Positions 10,382-21,496 are shown, counted from the first letter of the stretch. The stretch is DNA of 64,000 nucleotides from Mycolicibacterium baixiangningiae (GCF_016313185.1 NZ_CP066218.1:620001-684000), one strand, 5' to 3'. The notes: a model not told the origin generated them from the letters alone. Numbers and translations are program-made.

Positions 10382-11047
10382 TCAGAGCGCGTGAAGACCC
10401 TTGTAGAGCACCAGAAGTCCGATGACGACAAGGATCACCGCCATCAGCGTCGCGTGATTGCGTTCCATCCAGTCCTTCAGCCGCGCGAGCGCGTCGTCCA
10501 ACCGGCCGCCCGACACCGCGTACGCCAGGATCGGCACGGCGACGCTCGCACCTGCGATCGCGGCGAAGTACACCACCGCCGCCCACACCGAGCTACCCAG
10601 GCCGGCCGATCCGATCGCCAAACCCGCTGCGACGCATAGGAACAAGACCTTCGGATTCGCGACGGTGAGCGCGGCCGCGGTGGCAGCCGCCTTCGCGGGA
10701 CTCAGTGTGGTCATGTTGCGCAACCACTTCGGTTGGTGCGCCGAGGAATGCCGGCGCGCGAACCGGACGAGGCCGAAGACGATGAGCGCCGCACCGACCA
10801 CGATACGCAGCCAGGACGCCCAGCTCGGCGGCTTGTCGAAACCTCCGAGTGCCCCGGACACCGCCACGAAGATCGCCGTCAGCACGCCCAGCCCGATGAG
10901 CCAGCCCGCCACGAAGGCCAACCCGGTCGGGAGCGGGCGCGGCGTCTGGAGCATGAGCACCGCGGGAATGATGGACAGCGGTGACAACGCGATCACCAGT
11001 GCCAGTGGGACCAGCTCGGTCAGCACCGAACCCCAACTGCCCGACAT
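10382..11047 (-). CDS. GAP/Sap family membrane protein
   Basis: The 221-residue integral membrane protein has six predicted transmembrane helices in two groups of three, split by a basic loop (RFARRHSSAHQPKWLRNM). It fits the GAP (Sap, sulfolipid-1-addressing protein) family. Known mycobacterial members help move glycopeptidolipids or sulfolipids to the surface, but many copies have no assigned lipid. The segment TVANPKVLFLC is the family-like loop after helix three. It stands alone between convergent and divergent neighbours, with no lipid biosynthesis genes nearby. Confidence 0.8.
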   Translation of the reverse strand: MSGSWGSVLTELVPLALVIALSPLSIIPAVLMLQTPRPLPTGLAFVAGWLIGLGVLTAIFVAVSGALGGFDKPPSWASWLRIVVGAALIVFGLVRFARRHSSAHQPKWLRNMTTLSPAKAAATAAALTVANPKVLFLCVAAGLAIGSAGLGSSVWAAVVYFAAIAGASVAVPILAYAVSGGRLDDALARLKDWMERNHATLMAVILVVIGLLVLYKGLHAL

Positions 11048-11158
11048 GTGCGCTCCTCTGATCCGGTTGTCGCACTAAGGTAGCGGTGCGGCGCCCCGAT
11101 CCGATGCCCCCGCGCGCCGGCGGTTACCGTGAGCCGTCGTCGACGAGGGGACTCATCC

Positions 11159-12091
11159 ATGGCCACCGCCGTCACCGTCTTCCATCCGGCCGCCACCCGC
11201 GCCCGGTTCGCCGAATACGTCGACGCATTCGCCGATTCAGCGCGGGGGCATGCGGGTTTTCTGGCCGCCTCCGCCTCGCTCGCCGATTTCGACCTTGCCG
11301 TGGCGGTGACATTCACCGACGGCGAATCGCTGGAGCGCTGGCTCGACAGTCCCCGGCATGCGGAGGTGCTGCGACGCGGGGAGGCACTCGGGTTCTGGCG
11401 GGCCACAACACCCGTCGTGCTCAGTGACGAGGCGCCGCCTCCGCGCGGCGTCGCCGCGTTCCGGCACGACGTCGCCGAGGGCAGGGAAGCGGAGTTCGTC
11501 TCGGCGCAGCGACGTCTCGGCACCGCCGTCGCCCAGGCTCCGGGCTACGAGGGCACCGCGCTGTTTCCGGCCGACGACGCGGGCGACTGGCTGTCGGTGG
11601 TGCGGTTCCGGACCGACCGCCGATTGGCCGACTGGCTTTCGTCGGTGCGCCGCACCGAGGCGCTGCCTGAGCTGAGAAGCAGTCTCGCCGATGACTTTTC
11701 GTCGCTCGCGCAGACAACGCCGTTCGGCACCACGGTGCGGGTGGACGACGGCCGGCTGCGCATGACGCCGAACTGGAAGTCGGCGATGATGGTCATGCTC
11801 GTGCTCTACCCGACGGTGATGCTGCTGTCGCGCTTCTTCGGACCGGTGCTCGACGGGTGGGGCGCCGCGCCATGGCTGGCACTGTGGATCAGCCAGGTGG
11901 TCAGCGTCGTGCTGATGCAATGGTGGCTGATGCCGGGCGCGACGAGGCTGTTCCGCCGGTGGCTCGATCCGGTCGACGGGGCAGAGCGGGCGACGTCGCT
12001 GCGCGGTGCGGCGGTGGTGGTCACGGTGTACGTCGTGACGCTGGCCATCTTCGCGTCGATCACCTGGCTGCAGTACTGGGATTATCGCTGA
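11159..12091 (+). CDS. Tandem ABM-domain protein with C-terminal membrane helices
   Basis: The 310-residue protein starts with two ferredoxin-like antibiotic-biosynthesis-monooxygenase (ABM) domains (about residues 1-95 and 98-190). A membrane part of three helices follows (about 212-232, 240-260, 281-302). ABM domains are cofactor-free monooxygenases or haem-degrading enzymes in some cases; here no catalytic assignment is possible. The ATG at 11159 matches the start of the first ABM repeat, while the frame open from 11129 adds only basic residues. It lies upstream of clpB, 123 bases away. Confidence 0.72.
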   Translation: MATAVTVFHPAATRARFAEYVDAFADSARGHAGFLAASASLADFDLAVAVTFTDGESLERWLDSPRHAEVLRRGEALGFWRATTPVVLSDEAPPPRGVAAFRHDVAEGREAEFVSAQRRLGTAVAQAPGYEGTALFPADDAGDWLSVVRFRTDRRLADWLSSVRRTEALPELRSSLADDFSSLAQTTPFGTTVRVDDGRLRMTPNWKSAMMVMLVLYPTVMLLSRFFGPVLDGWGAAPWLALWISQVVSVVLMQWWLMPGATRLFRRWLDPVDGAERATSLRGAAVVVTVYVVTLAIFASITWLQYWDYR

Positions 12092-12139
12092 GATCCGGGG
12101 TAACCACCCGGTGTTGGAACTTCGTCGGAAAAAGTTAAA

Positions 12140-12160
12140 GTTGAGCGGAACAGACTCAAC
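12140..12160 (+). promoter_or_regulatory. HAIR-like HspR operator before clpB
   Basis: GTTGAGC-N7-ACTCAAC matches the HspR-associated inverted repeat CTTGAGT-N7-ACTCAAG in spacing and in 11 of 14 arm bases. hspR itself is in this window at 3275-3664. HspR repression of clpB through such a site is established in Streptomyces and mycobacteria; here it is inferred from sequence. The seven spacer bases, GGAACAG, contain the -35 element of the promoter below. Confidence 0.8.
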
Positions 12161-12172
12161 CTTGATCGCGTT
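12147..12172 (+). promoter_or_regulatory. SigH/SigE-type promoter of clpB
   Basis: GGAAC (12147-12151) and CGTT (12169-12172) are 17 bases apart, which fits the GGAAC-N16 to 19-CGTT consensus of the stress sigma factors SigH and SigE. The -35 element lies inside the HAIR spacer, so bound HspR would block it. A second GGAAC lies at 12116-12120, 18 bases before AGTT, and is a weaker match. The expected RNA would have a leader of about 35 bases before the GTG. Confidence 0.7.
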
Positions 12173-12214
12173 GCAGAAGACGAGAAGCATTCCAACCAGA
12201 GGATCGGAGGTGTC

Positions 12215-14761
<2,547 letters not shown>

Positions 14762-14808
14762 GCGCTTGCGCGAAGACCCTCGGCCTGGGCTGAGACCGCT
14801 CACGAGGG

Positions 14809-14839
14809 AACCCCGTCACGCTTCGGCATGGCGGGGTTT
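14809..14839 (+). terminator. Rho-independent-type terminator after clpB
   Basis: AACCCCGTCA (14809-14818) pairs with TGGCGGGGTT (14829-14838) with one mismatch. The loop contains a short GC stem capped by TTCG, a very stable tetraloop. The right arm is followed by TTTCTTG. It lies 48 bases after the clpB stop. The rest of the 278-base gap to the next gene (14840-15026) shows no gene; TAGGCT at 15027-15032 may be the -10 of the next one. Confidence 0.7.
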
Positions 14840-15039
14840 CTTGCGTTTGGCTGCCCCCGGCGCGACACCTTGCGCTGAGGGTCGTGATTCTGCTCGCGAC
14901 CACGACCGTGAGCGCAATTTCCAGCTGCGGGGACAAGTGCGCGGGTAACCATGTGACCTATGAGGCGGATGCGTCCGAGACGGGGTTGTGACCAACTTGA
15001 GTTCGGGCGAAACCGGTACCAGCAAGTAGGCTAGGTGCG

Positions 15040-15906
15040 ATGGTCCCGCTCTGGTTCACGCTGTCTGCGCTCTGCTTCGTGGGTGCAGCCGTGCTTCTCT
15101 ACGTCGACATCGACCGTCGACGCGGGCTCGGCCGACGCCGTAAGTCGTGGGCCAAGTCGCACGGCTTCGACTACGAACACGAATCCGCCGACATCCTCAA
15201 ACGCTGGAAACGCGGCGTGATGTCCACCGTCGGTGACGTCAACGCCAAGAACGTCGTGCTCGGTCAGATCCGCGGCGAGGCCGTGTTCATCTTCGACCTC
15301 GAAGACGTCGCCACCGTGATCGCGCTGCACCGCAAGGTCGGCACGAACGTCGTCGTCGACATGCGGCTCAAGGGCATCAAGGAGCCCCGCGAGAACGACA
15401 TCTGGTTGCTCGGCGCCATCGGCCCCAGGATGGTGTACTCCACGAACCTCGACGCCGCCCGCCGTGCCTGCGACCGGCGGATGGTCACGTTCGCCCACAC
15501 CGCGCCCGACTGCGCCGAGGTCATGTGGAACGAGCAGCACTGGACGCTGATCAGCATGCCGGTGACCAGCACGCGCGCCCAGTGGGACGAAGGTCTTCGC
15601 ACCGTGCGGCAGTTCAACGACCTGCTGCGCGTGCTCCCGCCGATCCCACAGACCGATTCCGTGCAGGCCGTCGCCAGGCGCAGCGGGTCGCCGAGCCGGC
15701 CGATCAACCCGGCGCCGCTGCGGCAACCGGACCCGCCGCAGGGTCGCGGCGACGCCGGCCGCCCCGGCCCCGCCGGTCCAGCCCGCCCGTACGCCCAGCG
15801 TCCCGAGGCCGGCCGCCCCGACGGTCCGCCCGCCGCGCGCCCGGACTCCGCACGCCGGACGCCGCCGGCGCGCAACGGGCACCAGTCGCCCAACCTCCAG
15901 CGCTGA
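15040..15906 (+). CDS. ttfA: TtfA-like protein (trehalose monomycolate transport factor)
   Basis: The 288-residue protein matches the mycobacterial family of Rv0383c/MSMEG_0736, named TtfA, an MmpL3 partner needed for trehalose monomycolate export to the mycomembrane. An N-terminal transmembrane helix (about residues 3-22) is followed by a basic segment (DRRRGLGRRRKS), a folded cytoplasmic domain (about 35-200) and a disordered Pro/Arg-rich tail (from about 220). Position directly after clpB is as in M. tuberculosis. TAGGCT lies 7 bases before the ATG, so a leaderless start is possible. Identification is by recall of the family, not by a search. Confidence 0.78.
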   Translation: MVPLWFTLSALCFVGAAVLLYVDIDRRRGLGRRRKSWAKSHGFDYEHESADILKRWKRGVMSTVGDVNAKNVVLGQIRGEAVFIFDLEDVATVIALHRKVGTNVVVDMRLKGIKEPRENDIWLLGAIGPRMVYSTNLDAARRACDRRMVTFAHTAPDCAEVMWNEQHWTLISMPVTSTRAQWDEGLRTVRQFNDLLRVLPPIPQTDSVQAVARRSGSPSRPINPAPLRQPDPPQGRGDAGRPGPAGPARPYAQRPEAGRPDGPPAARPDSARRTPPARNGHQSPNLQR

Positions 15907-15921
15907 GTACTCTCACACGCA

Positions 15922-16698
15922 ATGCCACGCCCCGTCGCTCTGATCACCGGACCGACCTCCGGCCTCGGTGAGGGATTCGCGCGGCGATACGCCGCCGACG
16001 GCCACGACCTGGTGCTCGTCGCCCGCGACGTGACCCGCCTCGAATCCCTCGCCCATGAGCTGCACGCCCAGACCGGTGCCGCCGTCGAGGTGTTACCCGC
16101 CGACCTCGCCGACGCAGACGGCCGCGCGAAGGTCGCCGAACGGTTGTCCGCAGGCGTGCAGGTGCTCGTCAACAACGCCGGCTTCGGCACGTCCGGCGAA
16201 TTCTGGACCGCCGACTTCCCGGTGCTGCAGTCCCAGCTCGACGTCAACGTCACCGCCGTCATGCAACTCACCCATGCCGCGCTGCCACCCATGCTGGACG
16301 CGCGCAAGGGCACCGTGATCAACGTCGCCAGCGTGTCCGGATTGCTGCCCGGCCGGGGGTCGACGTACTCGGCGTCGAAGGCGTGGGTGATCGCCTTCTC
16401 CGAGGGGCTGGCCAACGGTCTCGGCGGCACCGGCGTCGGGGTGCACGCGCTGTGCCCCGGGTTCGTGCACACCGAATTCCACGAGCGGGCGGGGATCGAG
16501 ATGTCCGGTCTGCCGTCGGTGATGTGGCTGGAAGTCGACGACGTGGTCGGCGACTGCCTCGCCGACGTCGCGAAAGGCAAAGTCGTCATCGTGCCCAGCC
16601 TGCAGTACAAGGCCATGACCACCGCCAGCCGGTTGATGCCGCGCAACGTGGTCCGCGCCATGACCAGGACCGTGGGCCGCGGCCGCGGGCGAACCTGA
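15922..16698 (+). CDS. Short-chain dehydrogenase/reductase (SDR)
   Basis: The 258-residue classical SDR uses NAD(P)H to oxidise or reduce an unknown carbonyl/alcohol substrate. Visible are the nucleotide loop TGPTSGLGEG (residues 9-18), the NNAG motif, the catalytic Ser in INVASVSGLLP and the YSASK motif with active Tyr and Lys. The C-terminal basic stretch (MPRNVVRAMTRTVGRGRGR) resembles membrane-associated SDRs. It begins 15 bases after the TtfA-like gene and may be co-transcribed with it. Confidence 0.88.
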   Translation: MPRPVALITGPTSGLGEGFARRYAADGHDLVLVARDVTRLESLAHELHAQTGAAVEVLPADLADADGRAKVAERLSAGVQVLVNNAGFGTSGEFWTADFPVLQSQLDVNVTAVMQLTHAALPPMLDARKGTVINVASVSGLLPGRGSTYSASKAWVIAFSEGLANGLGGTGVGVHALCPGFVHTEFHERAGIEMSGLPSVMWLEVDDVVGDCLADVAKGKVVIVPSLQYKAMTTASRLMPRNVVRAMTRTVGRGRGRT

Positions 16699-16704
16699 TC
16701 GCCG

Positions 16705-17601
16705 GTGCGCGCACTTCTCGCCGTCGTCCTGACGGTTCTGCTCGTCGCGGTGTCAGGCTGCTCTGATACCGAAAGCCCGTCGGACACCTATGCCGCACCG
16801 ACGGCGAAAGTCGGGGAATCGCTGCAGGTTTCGGGGTGGAACATCTCGGTGTCCAACCTGCGGTTCGAGGCCGAACACGTCCTCGTCGACGTCGACGCCG
16901 CCCATTCGGGCAGCGGTGAGCCGGTCAAACCGGAGTCGCTGCGGTTCGGCCTGTACGGGGCGCTGGCACATCCGATCGAGGCCAACGGCCTTGGCGGCTG
17001 CCAGGACGTGGACACCCTGACCGTCACACCGCTGTCGGCGCCCAGCCCCGACCGGCTCAGCGGCACAGTGTGTCTGGGCCCGCAACGCGATCAGAACCAG
17101 GTGCGTGGCGTCTACGTGTACTCCCCTCAGGACCGGATGCCCGGGAGCACCGTCGCCTATGCCGCGGCGTTCCCGATCGGTCTGCTGCCCACCAGCGACA
17201 GCGAGACCGGTCTCACGCTCAAGACGTCCAGCCTCGAGGCGTTCCGCGCCGACGGCGCCCAACTCACCCAGAGCGCGCTGGGCGATCCGGAGGCGTTCAC
17301 CGGTGACGGCTACATGCTGCTCGGCCTCGAGATCGACGGGCTGGCAAGCCGGTACCGCGAGGACTCCGCGCGGCGGGGCGGTCCGCTGATGGTCGTCGTC
17401 GCACCGAGCGTGCCGGGTAAGGGCTTGAGCTACGCGTGTTCTGCGTACGGGGCGTCGGTGCTGGTGCTCCCAGATTCGTCGCGCGACGCGGTGGCCATGC
17501 GCGCCTCGCTGTGCACGCAGGGGGAGATCAACAATGCGCTGCTGTTCGCATCGGTGTCGGTGATCGGGACCCACGCCGCCCTGTGGACCACCGATGACTG
17601 A
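16705..17601 (+). CDS. Conserved lipoprotein, function unknown
   Basis: The 298-residue product starts with a short lipoprotein signal (LLVAVSGCSDTE; lipobox VSGC with the modified Cys near residue 19), so it should be anchored outside the membrane. The mature part is mostly beta-strand in appearance and has no domain I can name. The GTG start is 6 bases after the SDR stop. Its last 8 bases overlap the TrmH-type gene, so the three genes look like one transcription unit. Possibly the counterpart of Rv0381c, judged only by position and length. Confidence 0.7.
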   Translation: MRALLAVVLTVLLVAVSGCSDTESPSDTYAAPTAKVGESLQVSGWNISVSNLRFEAEHVLVDVDAAHSGSGEPVKPESLRFGLYGALAHPIEANGLGGCQDVDTLTVTPLSAPSPDRLSGTVCLGPQRDQNQVRGVYVYSPQDRMPGSTVAYAAAFPIGLLPTSDSETGLTLKTSSLEAFRADGAQLTQSALGDPEAFTGDGYMLLGLEIDGLASRYREDSARRGGPLMVVVAPSVPGKGLSYACSAYGASVLVLPDSSRDAVAMRASLCTQGEINNALLFASVSVIGTHAALWTTDD

Positions 17602-18238
17602 AGCACCGGGCCCGACCGAGTGGGGTGAGGGCCCCGGCGTCGGTCCCTGGCCGGGGCCTGCGCCCGACGATCCGCGCTACGATCCGGAACTGTTGCGCGC
17701 CGGGGACACCCGCAATGTCGTCGACGCCTACCGCTACTGGACCCGCGAGGCGATCATCGCCGACATCGACCGGCGCAGGCACCCGCTGCACATCGCGATC
17801 GAGAACTTCGGCAACGACGCCAACATCGGGGCCGTGGTGCGCACCGCCAACGCGTTCGCGGTGGACACCGTGCACATCGTGGGGCGCCGTCGCTGGAATC
17901 GCAGGGGCGCCATGGTCACCGACCGCTACCAGCGGCTGCGCCACCACGACAGCACCGCCGACCTGCTGGACTTCGCCGCCGGTGCCGGCCTGACCGCCGT
18001 GGCCGTCGACAACATCCCCGGTGCGGTGCCGCTCGAACACACCGAGCTGCCGCGAGACTGCCTGCTGATCTTCGGGCAGGAAGGTCCGGGGATCACCGAC
18101 GATGCGAAAACCGGTGCGTCACTGACGGTGTCAATTGCCGCGTTCGGCTCCACACGCAGTATCAATGCGGCCGTCGCCGCGGGCATCGTCATGCACACCT
18201 GGATCGTGCAGCACGCCGACCTCGACACCTCGTGGTAG
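17594..18238 (+). CDS. TrmH (SpoU) family RNA 2'-O-methyltransferase
   Basis: The 214-residue SPOUT methyltransferase uses S-adenosylmethionine to methylate ribose in tRNA or rRNA. The three family motifs are present: ENFGNDANIGAVVRTANAF (about residues 61-79), LIFGQEGPGI (about 157-166) and the knot segment SIAAFGSTRSINAAVAAGI. It resembles Rv0380c by length and position near clpB-ttfA. The target nucleotide is unknown. Its last 108 bases lie over the 3' end of the convergent MFS gene. Confidence 0.88.
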   Translation: MTEAPGPTEWGEGPGVGPWPGPAPDDPRYDPELLRAGDTRNVVDAYRYWTREAIIADIDRRRHPLHIAIENFGNDANIGAVVRTANAFAVDTVHIVGRRRWNRRGAMVTDRYQRLRHHDSTADLLDFAAGAGLTAVAVDNIPGAVPLEHTELPRDCLLIFGQEGPGITDDAKTGASLTVSIAAFGSTRSINAAVAAGIVMHTWIVQHADLDTSW

Positions 18239-19708
18239 CCGGTCGCGCAGCAGCAGCCACACCGTCGCCGCCGAGGTGAGCATCAATGCCGCCCCGACAC
18301 CGGAGGCGATCGCCAGCCCGCTGCTGAAGGACTCCCGCGCCGCGTCCAGCAGCGCGGCGGCCTCGGCCGGCGGCAAATCGGTCGCCAGGTCGTTCGCCGC
18401 GGCCAGCGAATCCCGGGCCTGTGTCACCACAGCGTCCGGAAGACCCGGCGGCACAGTCATGGTGCGGTACACGCCGGTGACGATCGACCCGATCACCGCG
18501 ATGCCCAACGCCATCCCCAGTTCGTAGGCGGTCTCGGAGACCGCGGCCGCCGCACCGGCGCGTTCGCGGGGGACACTCGCCAGGATGACGTCGCTGGCCA
18601 CGGCGAACGCCAGCCCGAGACCGATTCCGACGACGAAGAGTGCGAAACCCAGCTGTGGATAGGGCGTCTCGGTGTGGATCGTCGTGAGCGTGGCCATCGC
18701 GATCCCAACCAGCGCCAGCCCCGTCGTCAACACCGCTCGTTTCGTCCAGCGGCGCACCGCGAACCCGGCTAGCACACCGAACACCGTCGCGGTGAGCGCC
18801 GCGGGCAGTTCGGCCAGACCGGCACCCAACGGGCTGTAGCCCCGCACCAGCTGGAAGTACTGGGACAGGAAGAACACCAGACCCGAAAGGCCGAGCACGG
18901 ACAGCAGATTGGCGCTGACCACGCCAGAGAAAGCCCGGTTGGCGAACAGCCGGACATCGATCAGCGGGCTGGGTAGCCGCAGCTGCCTGCGCACGAACGC
19001 CGTCAACGCGAAGGCGCCGGCGGCCGCGGCCATCACTGCGCTGAGCTTCAGACCGTGTGCCGCGGTGTCCTTGATCGCGTAGACCACGCCCAGGATGCCG
19101 GCCATCGACAACCCTACGCTGGGCAGATCCCATGGTCCCGGTTCGGGATTGCGGTGCTCGGGCAACAGCGTGAGCCCGCCGACCAGCAGCACCACCATGA
19201 CCGGGGCGTTGATCAGGAACACCGAACCCCACCAGAAGTGTTCGAGCAGAACACCACCGACCACCGGGCCGAGCGCGGCACCCGCCGAGAACGCCGCGGC
19301 CCACACGCCGACGGCCAGGCTGCGCTGCCGGGAGTCGGTGAAGATGCCGCGGATCAGCGCGAGGGTGGCCGGTGCGAGGGTGGCACCCGCGACGCCCAGC
19401 AGCGCCCGGGCACCGATCAGTGCCTCCGCCGAGGGTGCGTATGCAGTCGCGATGGATACCGCCGCGAAAAAGGTTGCGCCGCAGAGCAGGAGCTTGCGGT
19501 GGCCGATACGGTCGCCGAGGCTGCCCATCGTGATGAGCAGGCTGGCGAGCACGAATGAGTAGATGTCGCCGATCCACAGCAGTTCGATGCCGGAGGTGTG
19601 CAGGTCGCTGCTGATGAACGGCGTCGCCAGTGCCAGCACCGTGCCGTCGATGCCGATGAGCAGGACAGCCAGGGTGAGGACGCTGAGCGCGAGCCAGCGG
19701 CGGGTCAT
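18131..19708 (-). CDS. MFS drug efflux transporter (DHA2/EmrB-QacA type)
   Basis: The 525-residue transporter has about 14 transmembrane helices. Features include MTRRWLALSVLTLAVLLIGID at the start of helix 1, motif A GSLGDRIGHRKLLL after helix 2, and the motif C-like GPVVGGVLLEHFWW in helix 5, typical of proton-drug antiporters of the 14-TM class. The ATG at 19708 overlaps the stop of the TetR gene by 4 bases, so regulator and pump are co-translated. The C-terminal tail (about 36 residues, hydrophilic) lies antisense to the TrmH gene. Substrate unknown. Confidence 0.9.
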   Translation of the reverse strand: MTRRWLALSVLTLAVLLIGIDGTVLALATPFISSDLHTSGIELLWIGDIYSFVLASLLITMGSLGDRIGHRKLLLCGATFFAAVSIATAYAPSAEALIGARALLGVAGATLAPATLALIRGIFTDSRQRSLAVGVWAAAFSAGAALGPVVGGVLLEHFWWGSVFLINAPVMVVLLVGGLTLLPEHRNPEPGPWDLPSVGLSMAGILGVVYAIKDTAAHGLKLSAVMAAAAGAFALTAFVRRQLRLPSPLIDVRLFANRAFSGVVSANLLSVLGLSGLVFFLSQYFQLVRGYSPLGAGLAELPAALTATVFGVLAGFAVRRWTKRAVLTTGLALVGIAMATLTTIHTETPYPQLGFALFVVGIGLGLAFAVASDVILASVPRERAGAAAAVSETAYELGMALGIAVIGSIVTGVYRTMTVPPGLPDAVVTQARDSLAAANDLATDLPPAEAAALLDAARESFSSGLAIASGVGAALMLTSAATVWLLLRDRLPRGVEVGVLHDPGVHDDARGDGRIDTACGAERGN

Positions 19709-20247
19709 GAGTTTCGTACTCCGCTCAGAAGTAGTTCGGTGATCATGTGCTCGAAGTCGCGACTCGCCGCGCGGCCGACCTGAATGCACCAACCGGCGCC
19801 GCCGACGAGGCTGTACAGCGCCTCGGTCAGCCACGCCGCGGTCAGGTCGGGGCGGAACTCACCGGTGCGCTGGCCGCGTTCGAACAGCGCGGTGATCGAG
19901 GCATCGGTTTCGGCCCACCCGTCGATGGACTGGGCCTCGTCGAGGTCCTGGCTCTGGCTGTAGAGCAGCGCCAGATACGGCGACACCGGCCGGCACGCGG
20001 TGACGAGCCGGCGCAGCGCGTCGGCCGCCGAACCCTCGCCGAGTCGCGCGGATTCGACCGCCGCGCGCATCTCCGAGATGGCCAGCTCGTCGAGGGCTGC
20101 CATCAGCGCGGGCTTGCCCGCGAAATGCCGGTGCAGTGTCGCCCGGCTGACTCCGACGGCGGCCGCAATCTCGTCCTGCGTCGCGTTCGGACGGCGGCCG
20201 AGGAAGTCCGCGGCCGCGCGCAGCAGCCCCTCACGATCAGTCACCAT
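19705..20247 (-). CDS. TetR family regulator of the adjacent MFS pump
   Basis: The 180-residue TetR regulator has its helix-turn-helix at about residues 22-50 (ATQDEIAAAVGVSRATLHRHF) and a helical C-terminal domain. The ATG at 20247 is preferred to the upstream one at 20274 because TACTCT fits a -10 hexamer exactly 6 bases before it, giving a leaderless mRNA, and because the longer form would start inside the operator. It is the first gene of a TetR-MFS pair, a standard layout for drug-inducible efflux. Confidence 0.88.
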   Translation of the reverse strand: MVTDREGLLRAAADFLGRRPNATQDEIAAAVGVSRATLHRHFAGKPALMAALDELAISEMRAAVESARLGEGSAADALRRLVTACRPVSPYLALLYSQSQDLDEAQSIDGWAETDASITALFERGQRTGEFRPDLTAAWLTEALYSLVGGAGWCIQVGRAASRDFEHMITELLLSGVRNS

Positions 20248-20259
20248 GAGCCAAGAGTA

Positions 20260-20284
20260 TCTCATCTGAGACATAAGCGTCTCA
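20260..20284. promoter_or_regulatory. Operator with two overlapping perfect inverted repeats
   Basis: TGAGAC-ATAAGC-GTCTCA (20267-20284) and TCTCA-TC-TGAGA (20260-20271) share the TGAGA arm, giving three half-sites in 25 bases. They cover the region just upstream of the -10 hexamer of the TetR-MFS operon (TACTCT on the minus strand), so a bound regulator would block it. Probably the autoregulatory TetR site. It also lies about 55 bases before the divergent GH76-like gene. Confidence 0.6.
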
Positions 20285-20338
20285 TTCCCCTGGTCCGGAC
20301 TGGTTTCCGCCGCGTGCCCGGTGAGGCAGGATCAACCC

Positions 20339-21496
20339 ATGGATCAGCTGTGGGCCAACCGGGCGGCCAGCGCCGAAGCGGCGATCACCCAGCGGCACCT
20401 CAGGCGGCTCTGGGGGCTGCCCGGCACTCAACTCGGCGTCGTGGCCTGGCCGGCAGGCGCACCGCACAAGCGGTTCGGGACGTGGCACTACTGGTGGCAG
20501 GCCCATCTGCTGGACTGCCTCGTCGACGCCCAACTGCGCGACCCCGACCCGGAACGCCAACGGCGCATCACCCGGCAGATCCGCGGGCACCACCTGCGCA
20601 ACCTCGGCCGGTGGGTCAACGACTACTACGACGACATGGCGTGGCTGGCGCTCGCCCTCGAGCGCGCGGACCGGATCGCCGGTGTGGCGAAGCCGCGGGC
20701 ACTGGCCACGCTGAGTGACCAGTTCGTCAACGCGTGGGTGCCGGAGGACGGCGGCGGGATCCCGTGGCGTAAGCAGGACCAGTTCTTCAACGCCCCCGCC
20801 AACGGCCCGGCCGGGATCTTCCTGGCCCGATACGACGACCGGTTGCGTCGGGCCCAGCAGATGGCCGACTGGATCGACGACGTCCTCATCGACCCGGACA
20901 CCCACCTGGTGTTCGACGGCATCAAGGCCGGCTCGCTGGTCCGGGCGCAGTACACCTACTGCCAGGGCGTGGTGCTCGGGCTGGAGACCGAGCTGGCGGT
21001 GCGCACCAGCGACGACGAACACGCCATGCGCGTGCACCGGATGGTCGGCGCCGTCGCCGCGCACATGGCACCCGACGGTGTCCTCAAAGGCGCGGGCGGC
21101 GGGGACGGCGGCCTGTTCAACGGGATCCTCGCGCGCTACCTCGCCCTGGTCGCGACCACGCTGCCCGAACACACCGCCGACGACACGACGGCACGCGACA
21201 CCGCACGCCGCCTCGTGCTCGACTCGGCCGAGGCCGCATGGGCCAACCGGCAGACCGTCGAGGTCGATGGGGCCGGACTTCCGCTCTTCGGGGCGTTCTG
21301 GGAGCGCACCGCCGAACTGCCCACCGCCGCCGGCCGCCAAGCCGAGTCCGTCGAGGGTGCCGTCAACGCCTCCGAGATCCCGGAGCGCGACCTGTCGGTG
21401 CAGCTGTCCGGGTGGATGCTCATGGAGGCCGCACACGCCGTGAGCGATCAGACCACCGACGCGGGTTCCTCCGATACGGAGCCCACCGAAACGTGA
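20339..21496 (+). CDS. Glycoside hydrolase family 76-like protein
   Basis: The 385-residue (alpha/alpha)-barrel protein resembles GH76, a family of alpha-1,6-mannanases. The paired aspartates typical of the active site are seen in NDYYDDMAWLALALE (near residue 100). No signal peptide is visible, so the protein seems cytosolic, which is unusual for a mannan hydrolase. It is similar in length and setting to Rv0365c. The ATG at 20339 is chosen over a GTG at 20321 because an AGGCAGG sequence precedes it. The stop overlaps the nhaA start (GTGA). Confidence 0.78.
   Translation: MDQLWANRAASAEAAITQRHLRRLWGLPGTQLGVVAWPAGAPHKRFGTWHYWWQAHLLDCLVDAQLRDPDPERQRRITRQIRGHHLRNLGRWVNDYYDDMAWLALALERADRIAGVAKPRALATLSDQFVNAWVPEDGGGIPWRKQDQFFNAPANGPAGIFLARYDDRLRRAQQMADWIDDVLIDPDTHLVFDGIKAGSLVRAQYTYCQGVVLGLETELAVRTSDDEHAMRVHRMVGAVAAHMAPDGVLKGAGGGDGGLFNGILARYLALVATTLPEHTADDTTARDTARRLVLDSAEAAWANRQTVEVDGAGLPLFGAFWERTAELPTAAGRQAESVEGAVNASEIPERDLSVQLSGWMLMEAAHAVSDQTTDAGSSDTEPTET

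Noticed and set aside
15264..16787. Minus-strand open frame of 507 codons across ttfA and the SDR gene
   Set aside because: Antisense to two supported genes, Ser/Thr/Arg-rich, no motif.
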